64,000 nt of DNA from Gimesia fumaroli. Its GTDB lineage: Bacteria > Planctomycetota > Planctomycetia > Planctomycetales > Planctomycetaceae. The position numbers and the translations under genes were made by a program. The stretch lies in the NCBI RefSeq assembly GCF_007754425.1, contig NZ_CP037452.1:1273501-1337500 (forward strand), read 5' to 3'. Under the pieces are notes generated by a model that searched no databases, had not been told where the DNA came from, and was given only the letters and a program-made list of their open reading frames with translations. Positions 9,685 to 19,162 of this stretch are shown piece by piece (the first letter of the stretch is position 1; every line of letters starts with the position of its first letter).

Positions 9685-10128
9685 CTAATACACGGCGGAA
9701 AATTCATCCCTCGTTAACCATCTGACATCTGAAAAAACGTTCGACTCATTGAGAATGGGTTTGATGGCTTTTAACAAAGGCTGCAAGTCGCGTGGGTTTT
9801 GTCCCTGATCTCTACTGAATAACGCTTTCAGGCAGCCTTGTAAGATCTGGGGCTGGATCACCCAGATATCAGACTCAGGTTCCCCCATGGGAGCCCAATG
9901 GGCCAGCAGGGAATATTGAACACCTTCGATTGTTACAAAAAATTCCCAGCCCGTTTCTGAATCAAAGGGAGCATCGGCTTCGATTGACTGTTCCTGTAAT
10001 CGAGCCTGCAGGAAATCTGCCAGATCCTTCCCGAGCGGTGGTTCATTCGGGTCAGAATCATCATCGGGCCATGATAAATCGAATGCATCGCTTTCAAAAA
10101 TTGCGATGATTTTGTCATCAAAATTCAT
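9685..10128 (-). CDS. Hypothetical acidic protein
   Basis: I do not recognise this 147-residue protein. It is strongly acidic at the N-terminus (DLSWPDDDSDPNEPP), has no signal peptide or membrane segment, and ends in a mixed alpha/beta pattern (FFVTIEGVQYSLLAHWAPMGEPESDIWVIQPQ would suit a small beta sheet). Composition and size resemble small cytoplasmic immunity-type proteins, but nothing specific supports that. It follows the membrane protein gene at 10163-10645 with a 34-bp gap, so the two probably form an operon. Confidence 0.65.
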   Translation of the reverse strand: MNFDDKIIAIFESDAFDLSWPDDDSDPNEPPLGKDLADFLQARLQEQSIEADAPFDSETGWEFFVTIEGVQYSLLAHWAPMGEPESDIWVIQPQILQGCLKALFSRDQGQNPRDLQPLLKAIKPILNESNVFSDVRWLTRDEFSAVY

Positions 10129-10162
10129 AATCTATTATCTACTCCCGGAGAGTGAAGACATC

Positions 10163-10645
10163 TCATTGATCAGTCATTTTTCGGGATAGGGAAGTTGTGT
10201 TTGTGTCGTCCGATGGAAGTGTGCCGCTGATACGATTCAGGAACCCGCCTATCTCAGGCCAGAAGAGAAACAGCAACGCGCCTAAAAGCATGCCGATGGT
10301 GTTTTGAATGGTTCTGTGCATCACCAGATGATAGGAAGTCAGTTGAAATCGATGTGATTCGATCGTTGTTTCCAGCGGACCAAAGATGGAAAAGACGATC
10401 AGTCCCACAGTCATGCCAGCGAGCGCGAGGCAGAACGACGTTTGCTGTTTCCAACCTCCCACAATGGCACCGAGCACCGCACCGCTATAATACACAATCT
10501 GGAAATGCCTCGCCTCACTTTCATGAAGCACCATTCTACCAGGCACAAACACAATTTTTCCTAAACTCATATTATAGGCATACCACCAGCCCAGACCGGC
10601 GCCGATCAGAATGCAGAGATAGATCAAGGATTTTGATTGGAACAT
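10163..10645 (-). CDS. Hypothetical integral membrane protein, four predicted helices
   Basis: The 160-residue protein has helices at about 8-25 (LIYLCILIGAGLGWWYAY), 50-65 (IVYYSGAVLGAIVGGW), 70-90 (FCLALAGMTVGLIVFSIFG) and 112-130 (TIGMLLGALLFLFWP), with a polar C-terminal tail. The glycine-rich helices suggest a small packed bundle. I do not recognise the family and no active-site motif is evident. It is likely cotranscribed with the acidic protein gene downstream and diverges from the gene at 10756. Confidence 0.7.
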   Translation of the reverse strand: MFQSKSLIYLCILIGAGLGWWYAYNMSLGKIVFVPGRMVLHESEARHFQIVYYSGAVLGAIVGGWKQQTSFCLALAGMTVGLIVFSIFGPLETTIESHRFQLTSYHLVMHRTIQNTIGMLLGALLFLFWPEIGGFLNRISGTLPSDDTNTTSLSRKMTDQ

Positions 10646-10755
10646 AGGAATTTTATGATATAAAAAGACAATTTCTTGTTTATTTTAAATCAATGTTTCG
10701 CGGACTTCCATAAGGATGTTGCAGTACCCCGTTTAATGGAACTTCTTGGTGCACT

Positions 10756-11208
10756 ATGCTCAACTGGTTTAAGATAAAGAATATCAAGGAATTGATCCTC
10801 GTCATATTATTCGTAGGATTTCTGGTCTGGACCATCGTTCTGTTTCAGGATGATGATTTCAGCATCCCACGTCTGGGTCTCGCAGGGGCAGGACAGTCGA
10901 AGGGACAACTTGGAGTTTCAGCCGTTCTCCATATGGGCGGGCCAGTTGAGAGAGAAGAACAGTATGCAAAAGAGATGGGAACTCTGGATTTAATCAACGG
11001 AACGGAGACTCAGTTCAAAATCTATGGAATTGGTCATCGATGTAGTTGTGTCGAATTTTCTGATCTTCCTTTCACTGTCAACTCCAACCAGACCAAATCC
11101 ATCTCGCTAAAGGCTCCGGTGAACTATTTTAAACGAGGCGAAGAACAGAAATTGGTACTGTTCTGTTCCGATTATGGAAAGATTCCTTTGACAGTTTTTG
11201 TCGAATAG
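10756..11208 (+). CDS. Membrane-anchored DUF1573-like protein
   Basis: The 150-residue protein has one N-terminal helix (LILVILFVGFLVWTIVLF) followed by an extracytoplasmic domain. GTLDLINGTETQFKIYGIGHRCSCVEF followed by LPFTVNSNQTKSISLKAP resembles DUF1573, an immunoglobulin-like module with a conserved C-x-C after the second strand. Such proteins are common in planctomycetes and lack a defined role. The gene is 47 bp upstream of a second exported protein gene, suggesting an operon. The DUF1573 match is moderate because the domain is shorter than usual. Confidence 0.65.
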   Translation: MLNWFKIKNIKELILVILFVGFLVWTIVLFQDDDFSIPRLGLAGAGQSKGQLGVSAVLHMGGPVEREEQYAKEMGTLDLINGTETQFKIYGIGHRCSCVEFSDLPFTVNSNQTKSISLKAPVNYFKRGEEQKLVLFCSDYGKIPLTVFVE

Positions 11209-11255
11209 TTATTTGTCATTCAAAATTATGAGACAGTAAGATCCAGATTGAAGCC

Positions 11256-12215
11256 ATGATGAAAAAATACGTTTTTATTCTAGGGGCATTGTCTGTATTT
11301 GTATTGGTTGACACACTTGGAGCAGAGGAATATAAAGCAGCCACCTTCAAACAGGTCTATCTGAAAAACTTGATGACGCTTCGAAAACGGCTTGCGAATG
11401 TGCGAGTCCGGATGCAGCACGACCGAATTGACCACGACACTATAAATACCTATCTGGTCTATAACGACAGTTTTCAATCGCGGACAGAATACCAGACAGA
11501 AAAGCCCCTCAAGGATGCCCCGTTTCTTCGTATTCGTTCTCTCAACGGGGATACTGTCTTTGATATCCAGCAGAGAAAAAACGAATCCGAGTTTACGATT
11601 GTGTCCTTTGACACTCAGACTCAGGGGCGCGAGTCCAGATGGTCGAAACCATATGTTCTGGCGGCGTTTCATATCATGAATGCGTCATTGAAGGATCTAT
11701 TTGAAGCTCCTTCAACCAAGATTGTCTCCGTTACTTCTGCCAAAGAAAGATACGAAGTAATTAAGGTCGTTCTGGAGATCGACCCTTTAAAATATAAATT
11801 TCATAGAGTAGAGCTATTTCTTTTAAAAGATGAGCAGATGGCTCTCTCCGAATATCAGGCTATTGCCAGATTCGAACTTCCAGACATGAAAGAGCAAATC
11901 GTTCAATACTCGGGAGTCATCAAGTATGACACGCCTTTTACGATACCTGTCCCGCGGGAAGTGATTCTCAAAGATACGACAATTGAGAATGGTGATGTTA
12001 TCGCAGAGAATACGCTGCGCGCTGAGCGGCTCGAAGTTCAGGAAGGGAATGTCTCTGAAGAGGAATTTTCTCTGGCCCATTTTGGGATTGATGGTTTTGA
12101 TAAGGCGAAAAGCAACAACGAACAAGGACGGTTGCTGCTGATTATTGTAAATGTATTCATGATGATCATCATTTTATTCGCGATCATCAGAAATCGGAGG
12201 CATAAAATATCTTGA
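11256..12215 (+). CDS. Hypothetical exported protein with C-terminal membrane anchor
   Basis: The 319-residue protein has a signal peptide (VFILGALSVFVLVDTLGAEE) and a C-terminal helix LLLIIVNVFMMIIILFAII followed by RNRRHK, giving a type I orientation with an extracytoplasmic body. The body is beta-rich with no recognisable motif. Two adjacent ATGs (11256 and 11259) are possible starts. It probably forms a unit with the upstream DUF1573-like gene. Confidence 0.7.
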   Translation: MMKKYVFILGALSVFVLVDTLGAEEYKAATFKQVYLKNLMTLRKRLANVRVRMQHDRIDHDTINTYLVYNDSFQSRTEYQTEKPLKDAPFLRIRSLNGDTVFDIQQRKNESEFTIVSFDTQTQGRESRWSKPYVLAAFHIMNASLKDLFEAPSTKIVSVTSAKERYEVIKVVLEIDPLKYKFHRVELFLLKDEQMALSEYQAIARFELPDMKEQIVQYSGVIKYDTPFTIPVPREVILKDTTIENGDVIAENTLRAERLEVQEGNVSEEEFSLAHFGIDGFDKAKSNNEQGRLLLIIVNVFMMIIILFAIIRNRRHKIS

Positions 12216-12409
12216 GGTAACATGACTTGCAGTTCACTACCTGAGCAATTTATCGCGATGGGTTAACAGCAGACTTCGCTTTGGCTCAAGATTCAAGCTG
12301 CGTAAATCCTTGCCTTACGTTAGTATTCCTGATAATCTTGGTTGTGTGGAGAGCGAGCCAACGAGATGTTTATTTACGGCGTCGATGAGATTTGGCGCGA
12401 GGTTAATTG

Positions 12410-13084
12410 ATGTTTGTCTGGCTCGATAATTTAAGGCGTTTCAGGGCACGCAGGCTGGTCAGCTTGCTGGTGCTCGTCTCTTTTTGCGCCTCGTTTGTTC
12501 CGCTGCCGGTTGCCTCCCGTTCCCCGGTCGAAAAAGATCAGAGTGCCGCTTACCCCTGTCAGAATCGCCCGTGTGGCTGTCAGTCTGCCGAAGCGTGCTG
12601 GAAGGGCTGTTGCTGTTTTACCAACCAGGAAAAAGTGGCCTGGGCTGAGGCAAATGGTGTTACTCCCCCGACTTACGTCATCGCAGCCGCTGCCAGAGAA
12701 TCCGCCGATTCCGTCTGTAAAGCGGGCGGCTGTTGCTCAAAAACCAAGTCGGCAAAGGCAAGCGAACTCATTCCAACGGCTTCTAAAACAAAGGGTTGCT
12801 GTTCTTCTTCTCACTCACAACCCGCGAACGTGCCTGCAGTCAAAGCGACTGAGGAAGAGAGTGAGACACAGTTTGTAATTGGCGTATTCGTGCAGAAATG
12901 TCAGGGGCAGGGATTGTTCTGGAACAGTCTGCCCTGGGCGATTCTGCCAGAAGTTCAGGCCGGCCTGATTCATGCTGATCCTGTTGTCTGGTCGGTGCCT
13001 GTTTCGCTGACTGCTCCCGCACGTGCGGTTGAGCCCCCCGAGCCACCTCCTCGTGTGGTCTCGGCTGCGACAGCGATAGTCTGA
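12410..13084 (+). CDS. Cysteine-rich exported protein of planctomycete type
   Basis: The 224-residue protein starts at the ATG at 12410 (GAGGT upstream), one codon inside a TTG. A signal segment (RLVSLLVLVSFCASFVPLPVAS) is followed by a dense cysteine cluster: CQNRPCGCQSAEACWKGCCCF, then TNQEKVAWAEANGVTPP. Two further clusters are CKAGGCCSK and GCCSSS. The first cluster plus the EKVAWAEANGV helix looks like a unit I associate with planctomycete proteins of unknown function. Fourteen or more cysteines suggest metal binding or extensive disulfides. The C-terminus is Pro-rich without a membrane anchor. The role is unknown. Confidence 0.75.
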   Translation: MFVWLDNLRRFRARRLVSLLVLVSFCASFVPLPVASRSPVEKDQSAAYPCQNRPCGCQSAEACWKGCCCFTNQEKVAWAEANGVTPPTYVIAAAARESADSVCKAGGCCSKTKSAKASELIPTASKTKGCCSSSHSQPANVPAVKATEEESETQFVIGVFVQKCQGQGLFWNSLPWAILPEVQAGLIHADPVVWSVPVSLTAPARAVEPPEPPPRVVSAATAIV

Positions 13085-13355
13085 ATTCGTCTCCGCGCTT
13101 TGTTCCGGGGTGCTGCTGCGCACTTGAATCTGTTGATCGGAAGGACGTGCGGCTTGTGCTGGTGCGCTTACGGCGGGACGCGGCTCGCTCTCCACAAAGC
13201 AGGTTACGGGCCTGCTGTGAGCGTGCTACCACCGGCCGCACAGACCTCGCGGATTCAGACGTTTTTTAAACTTCACATTCACTTCTGCGCGGAAGGTACG
13301 CGCTGCGAATTGAATAGAACCACACTGATTAATCTTTATCTTGCGAGGAAATTCC

Positions 13356-14387
13356 ATGTTATTCCCTGAAATTGACCGGCGGCGTGCGCGCGGCGGGTTT
13401 ACGTTAATTGAACTTTTAGTCGTCATCGCCATCATTGCGATTCTGATTGCCCTGTTGTTGCCCGCGGTCCAGCAGGCGCGGGAAGCAGCCCGGCGGGCAC
13501 AGTGTAAAAATAATCTGAAACAGATTGGTCTGGCGATTCATAATTATGAAAGCGCGTATCGCGTGTTTCCCGGTTTGTCTTCCGAGAGCGCCTATGGCTA
13601 CTCGGTGCAGGCGCGGATTCTGCCGTTTGTGGATCAAGGCAACCTGCAAAATCTGATCGACTTTGATGTGCCATTGATGGTGGGGTCGGGGGGCAGTCAG
13701 TCGATGAACCCGATTCACAATACGGTTGCAGGGCAGGTGTTGCCTCTGTTTCTATGTCCGAGTGAGCCGGAGTCTCCTATTTTTCAAAATGCGAATACCG
13801 GCACCGGCGTCTTTGCCGGCACGAATTACGTTGTCTGTACGGGAGACGGTACCGACACGAATTATGACACACGGGCAAGGACGAACGGAATGTTTTTCTG
13901 GGGCTCTGCCAGCCGCTTTCGTGATCTGACCGATGGCTCTTCGAATACATTGATTCTGTCAGAGTCGTTAATGGGGAATAAACTGGACGGCAGCGGTCTG
14001 GTGACTGATCCACAGCGGCAGATGGCCCGTTATCGGGGCGGCGGAATGGGTGCTGCCGGTGAAGGCTTCACGAGTGCTCCGGGACACAATCCGGATATCG
14101 CGGCGGCAGCGGTTGCGGCCGGTAATGTTGACGGGCGTGGACGGAGTTCCTGGATCTGGGGCCGCGAGCATTTGACGTCGTTTAACACCTATATGACGCC
14201 GAATTCGAATGTGCCCGATGTGCACCGCAACGGGTTTGGCTGGTTTGCACCGCGGAGTATGCATGTCGGTGGCGTGCACGTCGGACTGGGAGACGCCTCG
14301 GTGCGGTTAGTGAGTGAGAATATCGATCTCACTCTCTGGCGGGCACTGGGAACAAAAGCAGGCGGTGAAGTCATCGGCGAGTTTTAG
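13356..14387 (+). CDS. DUF1559 protein with prepilin-type N-terminal leader
   Basis: The second DUF1559 member here, 343 residues from the ATG at 13356 with GCGAGGAAATTCC upstream (the open frame itself extends to a TTG at 13341). The leader [13 protein letters not shown] precedes [10 protein letters not shown] and the hydrophobic helix. Core motifs are [27 protein letters not shown] and the C-terminal [22 protein letters not shown]. It lies 73 bp before the PQQ-propeller gene and 271 bp after the cysteine-rich protein gene. No lipoprotein partner follows it. Confidence 0.92.
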   Translation: MLFPEIDRRRARGGFTLIELLVVIAIIAILIALLLPAVQQAREAARRAQCKNNLKQIGLAIHNYESAYRVFPGLSSESAYGYSVQARILPFVDQGNLQNLIDFDVPLMVGSGGSQSMNPIHNTVAGQVLPLFLCPSEPESPIFQNANTGTGVFAGTNYVVCTGDGTDTNYDTRARTNGMFFWGSASRFRDLTDGSSNTLILSESLMGNKLDGSGLVTDPQRQMARYRGGGMGAAGEGFTSAPGHNPDIAAAAVAAGNVDGRGRSSWIWGREHLTSFNTYMTPNSNVPDVHRNGFGWFAPRSMHVGGVHVGLGDASVRLVSENIDLTLWRALGTKAGGEVIGEF

Positions 14388-14460
14388 CAACCGGCGTTGA
14401 CCGTGCTGTTTCATTCAAAATAATAAAATCGATTTCTAACGTTTCCAAGGAGAAACCAAG

Positions 14461-15993
14461 ATGAATCAACGTGTATCAAATTCACGATTGGCAGGCTGGC
14501 GAAGCAGCCTGCTATCAGCGGGCATTGTGCTGTTTACATTAGTGACCTGTCTGGCAGGAGAACCACCAACCCAAAAATCAAACGTGCAGCGCTGGCCCGG
14601 TTTTCAAGGCGCAGGAGCGACAGCGCTGACCGCTGATTCGTTGCCGCTGACGTGGTCGCCGACCAGGAACATCGCCTGGCAGACTGAGATTCCCGGCAAA
14701 GGGCAGTCGAGTCCTGTGATCTGGGGCGAGAAAATCTTTGTGACGTCAATTGAAGGGGAGATGAAAAACGACTGTCATGTGGTCGCGCTGGATCTGAAGC
14801 AGGGGAAACTGCTCTGGGATTTTAAGACCACTTCCTCACAGCCGGTGCGCGGGAATTATTTTCAGAGTCGTTCGGCACCGACCCCCGTTGTGGATGCGGA
14901 GCGCGTGTATGCGTTCTTCGAAACGGGGAACCTGCTGGCGCTGAACCATGACGGCAAGCAGCTCTGGTCGCGTTCTTTGACGGAGGATTACGGCGAATTT
15001 GAAGTCCGCATTGGTCTGGCTGCTTCACTGGTGCAGACCAGGGACACGGTGATCGTACTGATTGATCATGAAGGACCCTCGTATCTGCTCGCCGTTGATA
15101 AGCTGACGGGAAAGACGAAATGGAAAACCGACCGCTTCAGCCGCCAGAGTTACGCTTCACCCGCGCTGTTGAAGATTGATCAAGCCGATCAAATCGTCTG
15201 CAGTTCGAGTGGTAGTGTGGACGGCTATGATCCGTCTACGGGAAAACTGTTGTGGACGTTTGAGGAAGTCGGAGGCAATCGAGCCTGCACGCCACTGACC
15301 TTTGGTGATGGCAAGTTTTTAGTCAGTGCGTCTCCCGGCATGCACGACGAGCGGTTGACGGATGCGAAGAAATCGAATTTTGCGATGCAGGTCAAACGTG
15401 TTGGCGAAGAATTTCAACAGACGATTCTCTGGAAAACCAGTAAAGCCATGCCGACCTTTGGTTCGCCAATGGTGTATCAGGGGTTGGCGTACTGGGTGAA
15501 TAAGGTGGGGGTCGTGTATTGTTTCGATGCGGAAACGGGCCAGCAGGTGTATATCAAACGGCTGGGGCAGCCCTGCTGGGCGACGCCTTTGGGGCTCGGT
15601 GATCGGATTTATTTTCCCGGCAAGGATGGTCTGACGACGGTGATTGCCGCCGGGCGGGAGTTTCGGATTCTGGCAGAAAACGAACTGATTGACGGTGCGA
15701 CCGAGGCGGGGGAAGCCGACCTGAAACGTCGGGCGGAAGCCGGAAAGCGACGAAGTACCGTGCCGCAATCCGGTGGCAGGACTGCGGGTGATAACAGCGG
15801 CAATACCGGTGGACGACCACGAACGCGCAATGGTTTGACCTTTGCCGATCCGGTACAATATGGGTATGCAGCGGTGAATGGTGCGCTGGTAATGCGTACG
15901 GGGGGCCGCTTGTTTTGCATTCGTAAAATTCCTGTTGCGGCGAAAAACCAGCAGGGAGATAAAGTGACGACAACCGGAGGGGCTGCGCAATGA
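14461..15993 (+). CDS. Exported PQQ-type beta-propeller protein (BamB-like)
   Basis: The 510-residue protein has an N-terminal signal/anchor (SLLSAGIVLFTLVTCLAG) and repeated beta-propeller blades with PQQ-repeat signatures such as VVALDLKQGKLLWDF, LALNHDGKQLWSRSL, LAVDKLTGKTKWKTDRF and VDGYDPSTGKLLWTFEE. This is the outer membrane assembly/PQQ-like fold widely expanded in planctomycetes. No quinone-binding residues can be identified, so enzyme activity is unproven and a binding role is as likely. A Gly/Arg/Asn-rich insertion occurs near residues 425-460. AAGGAGAAACCAAG precedes the ATG. Its stop overlaps the next gene's start (ATGA), indicating translational coupling. Confidence 0.85.
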   Translation: MNQRVSNSRLAGWRSSLLSAGIVLFTLVTCLAGEPPTQKSNVQRWPGFQGAGATALTADSLPLTWSPTRNIAWQTEIPGKGQSSPVIWGEKIFVTSIEGEMKNDCHVVALDLKQGKLLWDFKTTSSQPVRGNYFQSRSAPTPVVDAERVYAFFETGNLLALNHDGKQLWSRSLTEDYGEFEVRIGLAASLVQTRDTVIVLIDHEGPSYLLAVDKLTGKTKWKTDRFSRQSYASPALLKIDQADQIVCSSSGSVDGYDPSTGKLLWTFEEVGGNRACTPLTFGDGKFLVSASPGMHDERLTDAKKSNFAMQVKRVGEEFQQTILWKTSKAMPTFGSPMVYQGLAYWVNKVGVVYCFDAETGQQVYIKRLGQPCWATPLGLGDRIYFPGKDGLTTVIAAGREFRILAENELIDGATEAGEADLKRRAEAGKRRSTVPQSGGRTAGDNSGNTGGRPRTRNGLTFADPVQYGYAAVNGALVMRTGGRLFCIRKIPVAAKNQQGDKVTTTGGAAQ

Positions 15994-17288
15994 ATGTGTT
16001 TCATCAAAATCTGATTGCGCTTTTCACAGTCATATTGTTGCAGAGCCCATTTGCCGAGGCGGCGCCGCCTCTTAATTTTGAAGCTGCACCGGTCAACTAT
16101 AGTGATGCGACGCCGCAGAATGTGATCACCCAATTACAGCGGGCGTTGGATGCCGGCGAAAAATCTTGGACGTATGCAGACGATTTCGGTTATCTGCTTC
16201 CGTTGCTCAAGGATCTAAAGATTTCTGTTTCATCACAAATGCTGCCGTTTTCAAAAACGAGTTTGCAACGGCATTTGATCGGGCCGGATCGACCGCGGGC
16301 TTTGTATTTCAGTGACGATGCGTATGTCGGCTTTGTTCAGGATGGGATGCTGGAACTGATGGTGACTGATGAAAAACTGGGGATGGTGTTTTATACTTTG
16401 AAGCAGACGCCGGCGAAGAAGCCTCAACTTCAGCGACAGGTGGCAAGTTGCATGACCTGTCATGCTTCCTCGCGAACGAAGAACATCCCCGGTTTACTAG
16501 TGCGCTCGATGTTCGTTGATCCGGTGGGGCTGCCGGTGATCTCGGCGGGCAGTTTTCGAACGGACCATTCCAGTCCGCTTTCAGAGCGTTGGGGAGGCTG
16601 GTATGTGACGGGCACGCACGGAAAAACAACGCACATGGGAAATTTTCACCTGCCTTCCTCAAAGCGGCCAAAGAAGCCGATTGAAAACAAGACAGGGCTG
16701 AATCTCAAGGACCTTTCGCCACTGACACCGATTGCCCACTATCCAACCCCGCATAGTGATCTTGTGGCACTGATGGTTTTTGAGCATCAGATCGACGCGC
16801 ACAATTTTATCATCCGCACGAACTATGCCTGGCAGATTGATGTGCATCGCGGTGATGCAGAGCAAGAGGACGCAGTCTGGAAGCAGGAAGCAGATCAGCT
16901 GGTGAAGTATTTGTTGTTTGAGAAAGAAGTGGAACTGAAATATCCGATTCAAGGGACTTCTTCGTTTGCGAATGAGTTTGCGAAACGGGGCCCCTTTGAT
17001 TCCCAGGGGCGGTCTCTGCGACAGTTCGATCTCAAGCGGCGGCTGTTTCGATTTCCCTGCAGTTACATGCTTTATTCGAAGGCGTTTCGATCACTGGCTG
17101 AACCCGTGCGAACCTATATCTATCAGCGAATGAAGGGGGTGATTACTGGGGTTGATAAATCGTTGTTGACTCATCAATTGACAGCGACGGATCGTCAAAA
17201 TCTGTTGCAGATTCTTCCAGAGACGATACCGGATTTGAAACGGGTGTGGGAACAGGTGGGAAGTACTGAATCAGCACCAGTGCCGTAG
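15990..17288 (+). CDS. Exported protein with a single CxxCH haem-binding motif
   Basis: The 432-residue protein has a signal peptide ending near FAEAAPP. ASCMTCHASSRTKN at about residues 152-165 contains one CxxCH, typical of covalent c-type haem attachment. The rest (for example YFSDDAYVGFVQDGMLELM, GGWYVTGTHGKTTHMGNFHLP) resembles uncharacterised planctomycete cytochrome-like proteins rather than any small cytochrome c. The start overlaps the propeller gene's stop by 4 nt, so the two are probably made together and may work together in periplasmic redox. The axial sixth ligand cannot be chosen from sequence. Confidence 0.8.
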   Translation: MNVFHQNLIALFTVILLQSPFAEAAPPLNFEAAPVNYSDATPQNVITQLQRALDAGEKSWTYADDFGYLLPLLKDLKISVSSQMLPFSKTSLQRHLIGPDRPRALYFSDDAYVGFVQDGMLELMVTDEKLGMVFYTLKQTPAKKPQLQRQVASCMTCHASSRTKNIPGLLVRSMFVDPVGLPVISAGSFRTDHSSPLSERWGGWYVTGTHGKTTHMGNFHLPSSKRPKKPIENKTGLNLKDLSPLTPIAHYPTPHSDLVALMVFEHQIDAHNFIIRTNYAWQIDVHRGDAEQEDAVWKQEADQLVKYLLFEKEVELKYPIQGTSSFANEFAKRGPFDSQGRSLRQFDLKRRLFRFPCSYMLYSKAFRSLAEPVRTYIYQRMKGVITGVDKSLLTHQLTATDRQNLLQILPETIPDLKRVWEQVGSTESAPVP

Positions 17289-17367
17289 TTTCAGTTCGTG
17301 GGTCGAGTGGCTTTCGGGTAGAATGCGTATCGTATCTGAAGTGCTCGTTGATTCCATGATCTCTGTA

Positions 17368-17394
17368 GGGTGCGGACCCATGTGTCCGCCCGCC
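17368..17394. repeat. REP-like GC-rich inverted repeat
   Basis: GCGGAC at 17372-17377 and GTCCGC at 17384-17389 form a perfect 6-bp stem around CCATGT, within GGGTGCGGACCC...TGTCCGCCC. It lies between the haem protein gene and the IS element. Short palindromes of this shape are typical of dispersed intergenic repeats, but copy number cannot be judged from one window. Confidence 0.35.
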
Positions 17395-17538
17395 TTGTGT
17401 CATTCATTTAGGATTCTACCTGTGAAGGAAGTGGCTGGAACGTTCAAGCGGTTTCATGTTGAGCACGTCGATAGTGCGGGTCGACCCCTTGTATCTGCTC
17501 TTGACTGTCTAGAGTTCTTTGTTTTGATAGGCAGATAA

Positions 17539-18672
<1,134 letters not shown>

Positions 18673-19060
18673 ATTTTTAAGACAGTCGCTACATTTGGAA
18701 TCAGATTCGTGATATCGCATTCACTGTTGCCCCTACCTGGATTTGACAAACTAATTAGTATGAATTTTCTTGCGGGGCGTGGAGGCGTCAAGAGGGAGCG
18801 ACAAAAATTAACTTTCGAAGGAGTGATGATATGCTAAGAAGTGCTTTCAATTCCCTGTTTGGGACCGATCAAGCGTTGCGATGTCGTTTGATAATTGAGG
18901 TGCGGGTGAGCAGTGTTTTGGGAAATCGTGCTGAAACAAGCGGGTTTTATAGTGCTGATATTCTCAGTGGTTTCGAAACTTCACCTGAACCAGTAGTGCT
19001 CACTCGCGCGCGCGACGTTATCTCCGCATGTTAGCTGAGGGCGTGGATGTGTCTATACGA
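18673..19060. other. Gap after IS110, with a possible 67-codon small gene
   Basis: The right end of the IS is somewhere in the first 100 bp. The rest contains one small open frame, described separately (18831-19034). No repeat of the left palindrome is present on this side, so the element did not simply split that palindrome. Confidence 0.4.
18831..19034 (+). CDS. Possible small orphan protein
   Basis: A 67-codon frame (MLRSAFNSLFGTDQALRC...) has a very good ribosome-binding site, CGAAGGAG 7 nt before the ATG, and lies between the IS element and a terminator. The product has no signal peptide or recognisable motif and is mildly basic. Strong Shine-Dalgarno is the only support; it may be chance, a remnant of a gene cut by the IS, or a true small gene. 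Confidence 0.3.
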   Translation: MLRSAFNSLFGTDQALRCRLIIEVRVSSVLGNRAETSGFYSADILSGFETSPEPVVLTRARDVISAC

Positions 19061-19088
19061 AAAAACGCCCTGAAAACAGGGCGTTTTT
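19061..19088 (-). terminator. Terminator of the Gfo/Idh-DUF1080 operon
   Basis: A perfect 12-bp stem (AAAAACGCCCTG, loop AAAA, CAGGGCGTTTTT) lies 75 bp past the oxidoreductase stop. Both strands end in U tracts, so it can serve both directions. Confidence 0.85.
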
Positions 19089-19162
19089 GTATTTTGTGCG
19101 ATTCCTGAATTTGTCAACAGGAATTCATATATTCAAGGATGAGCGACATGCGCGGCTCTATT

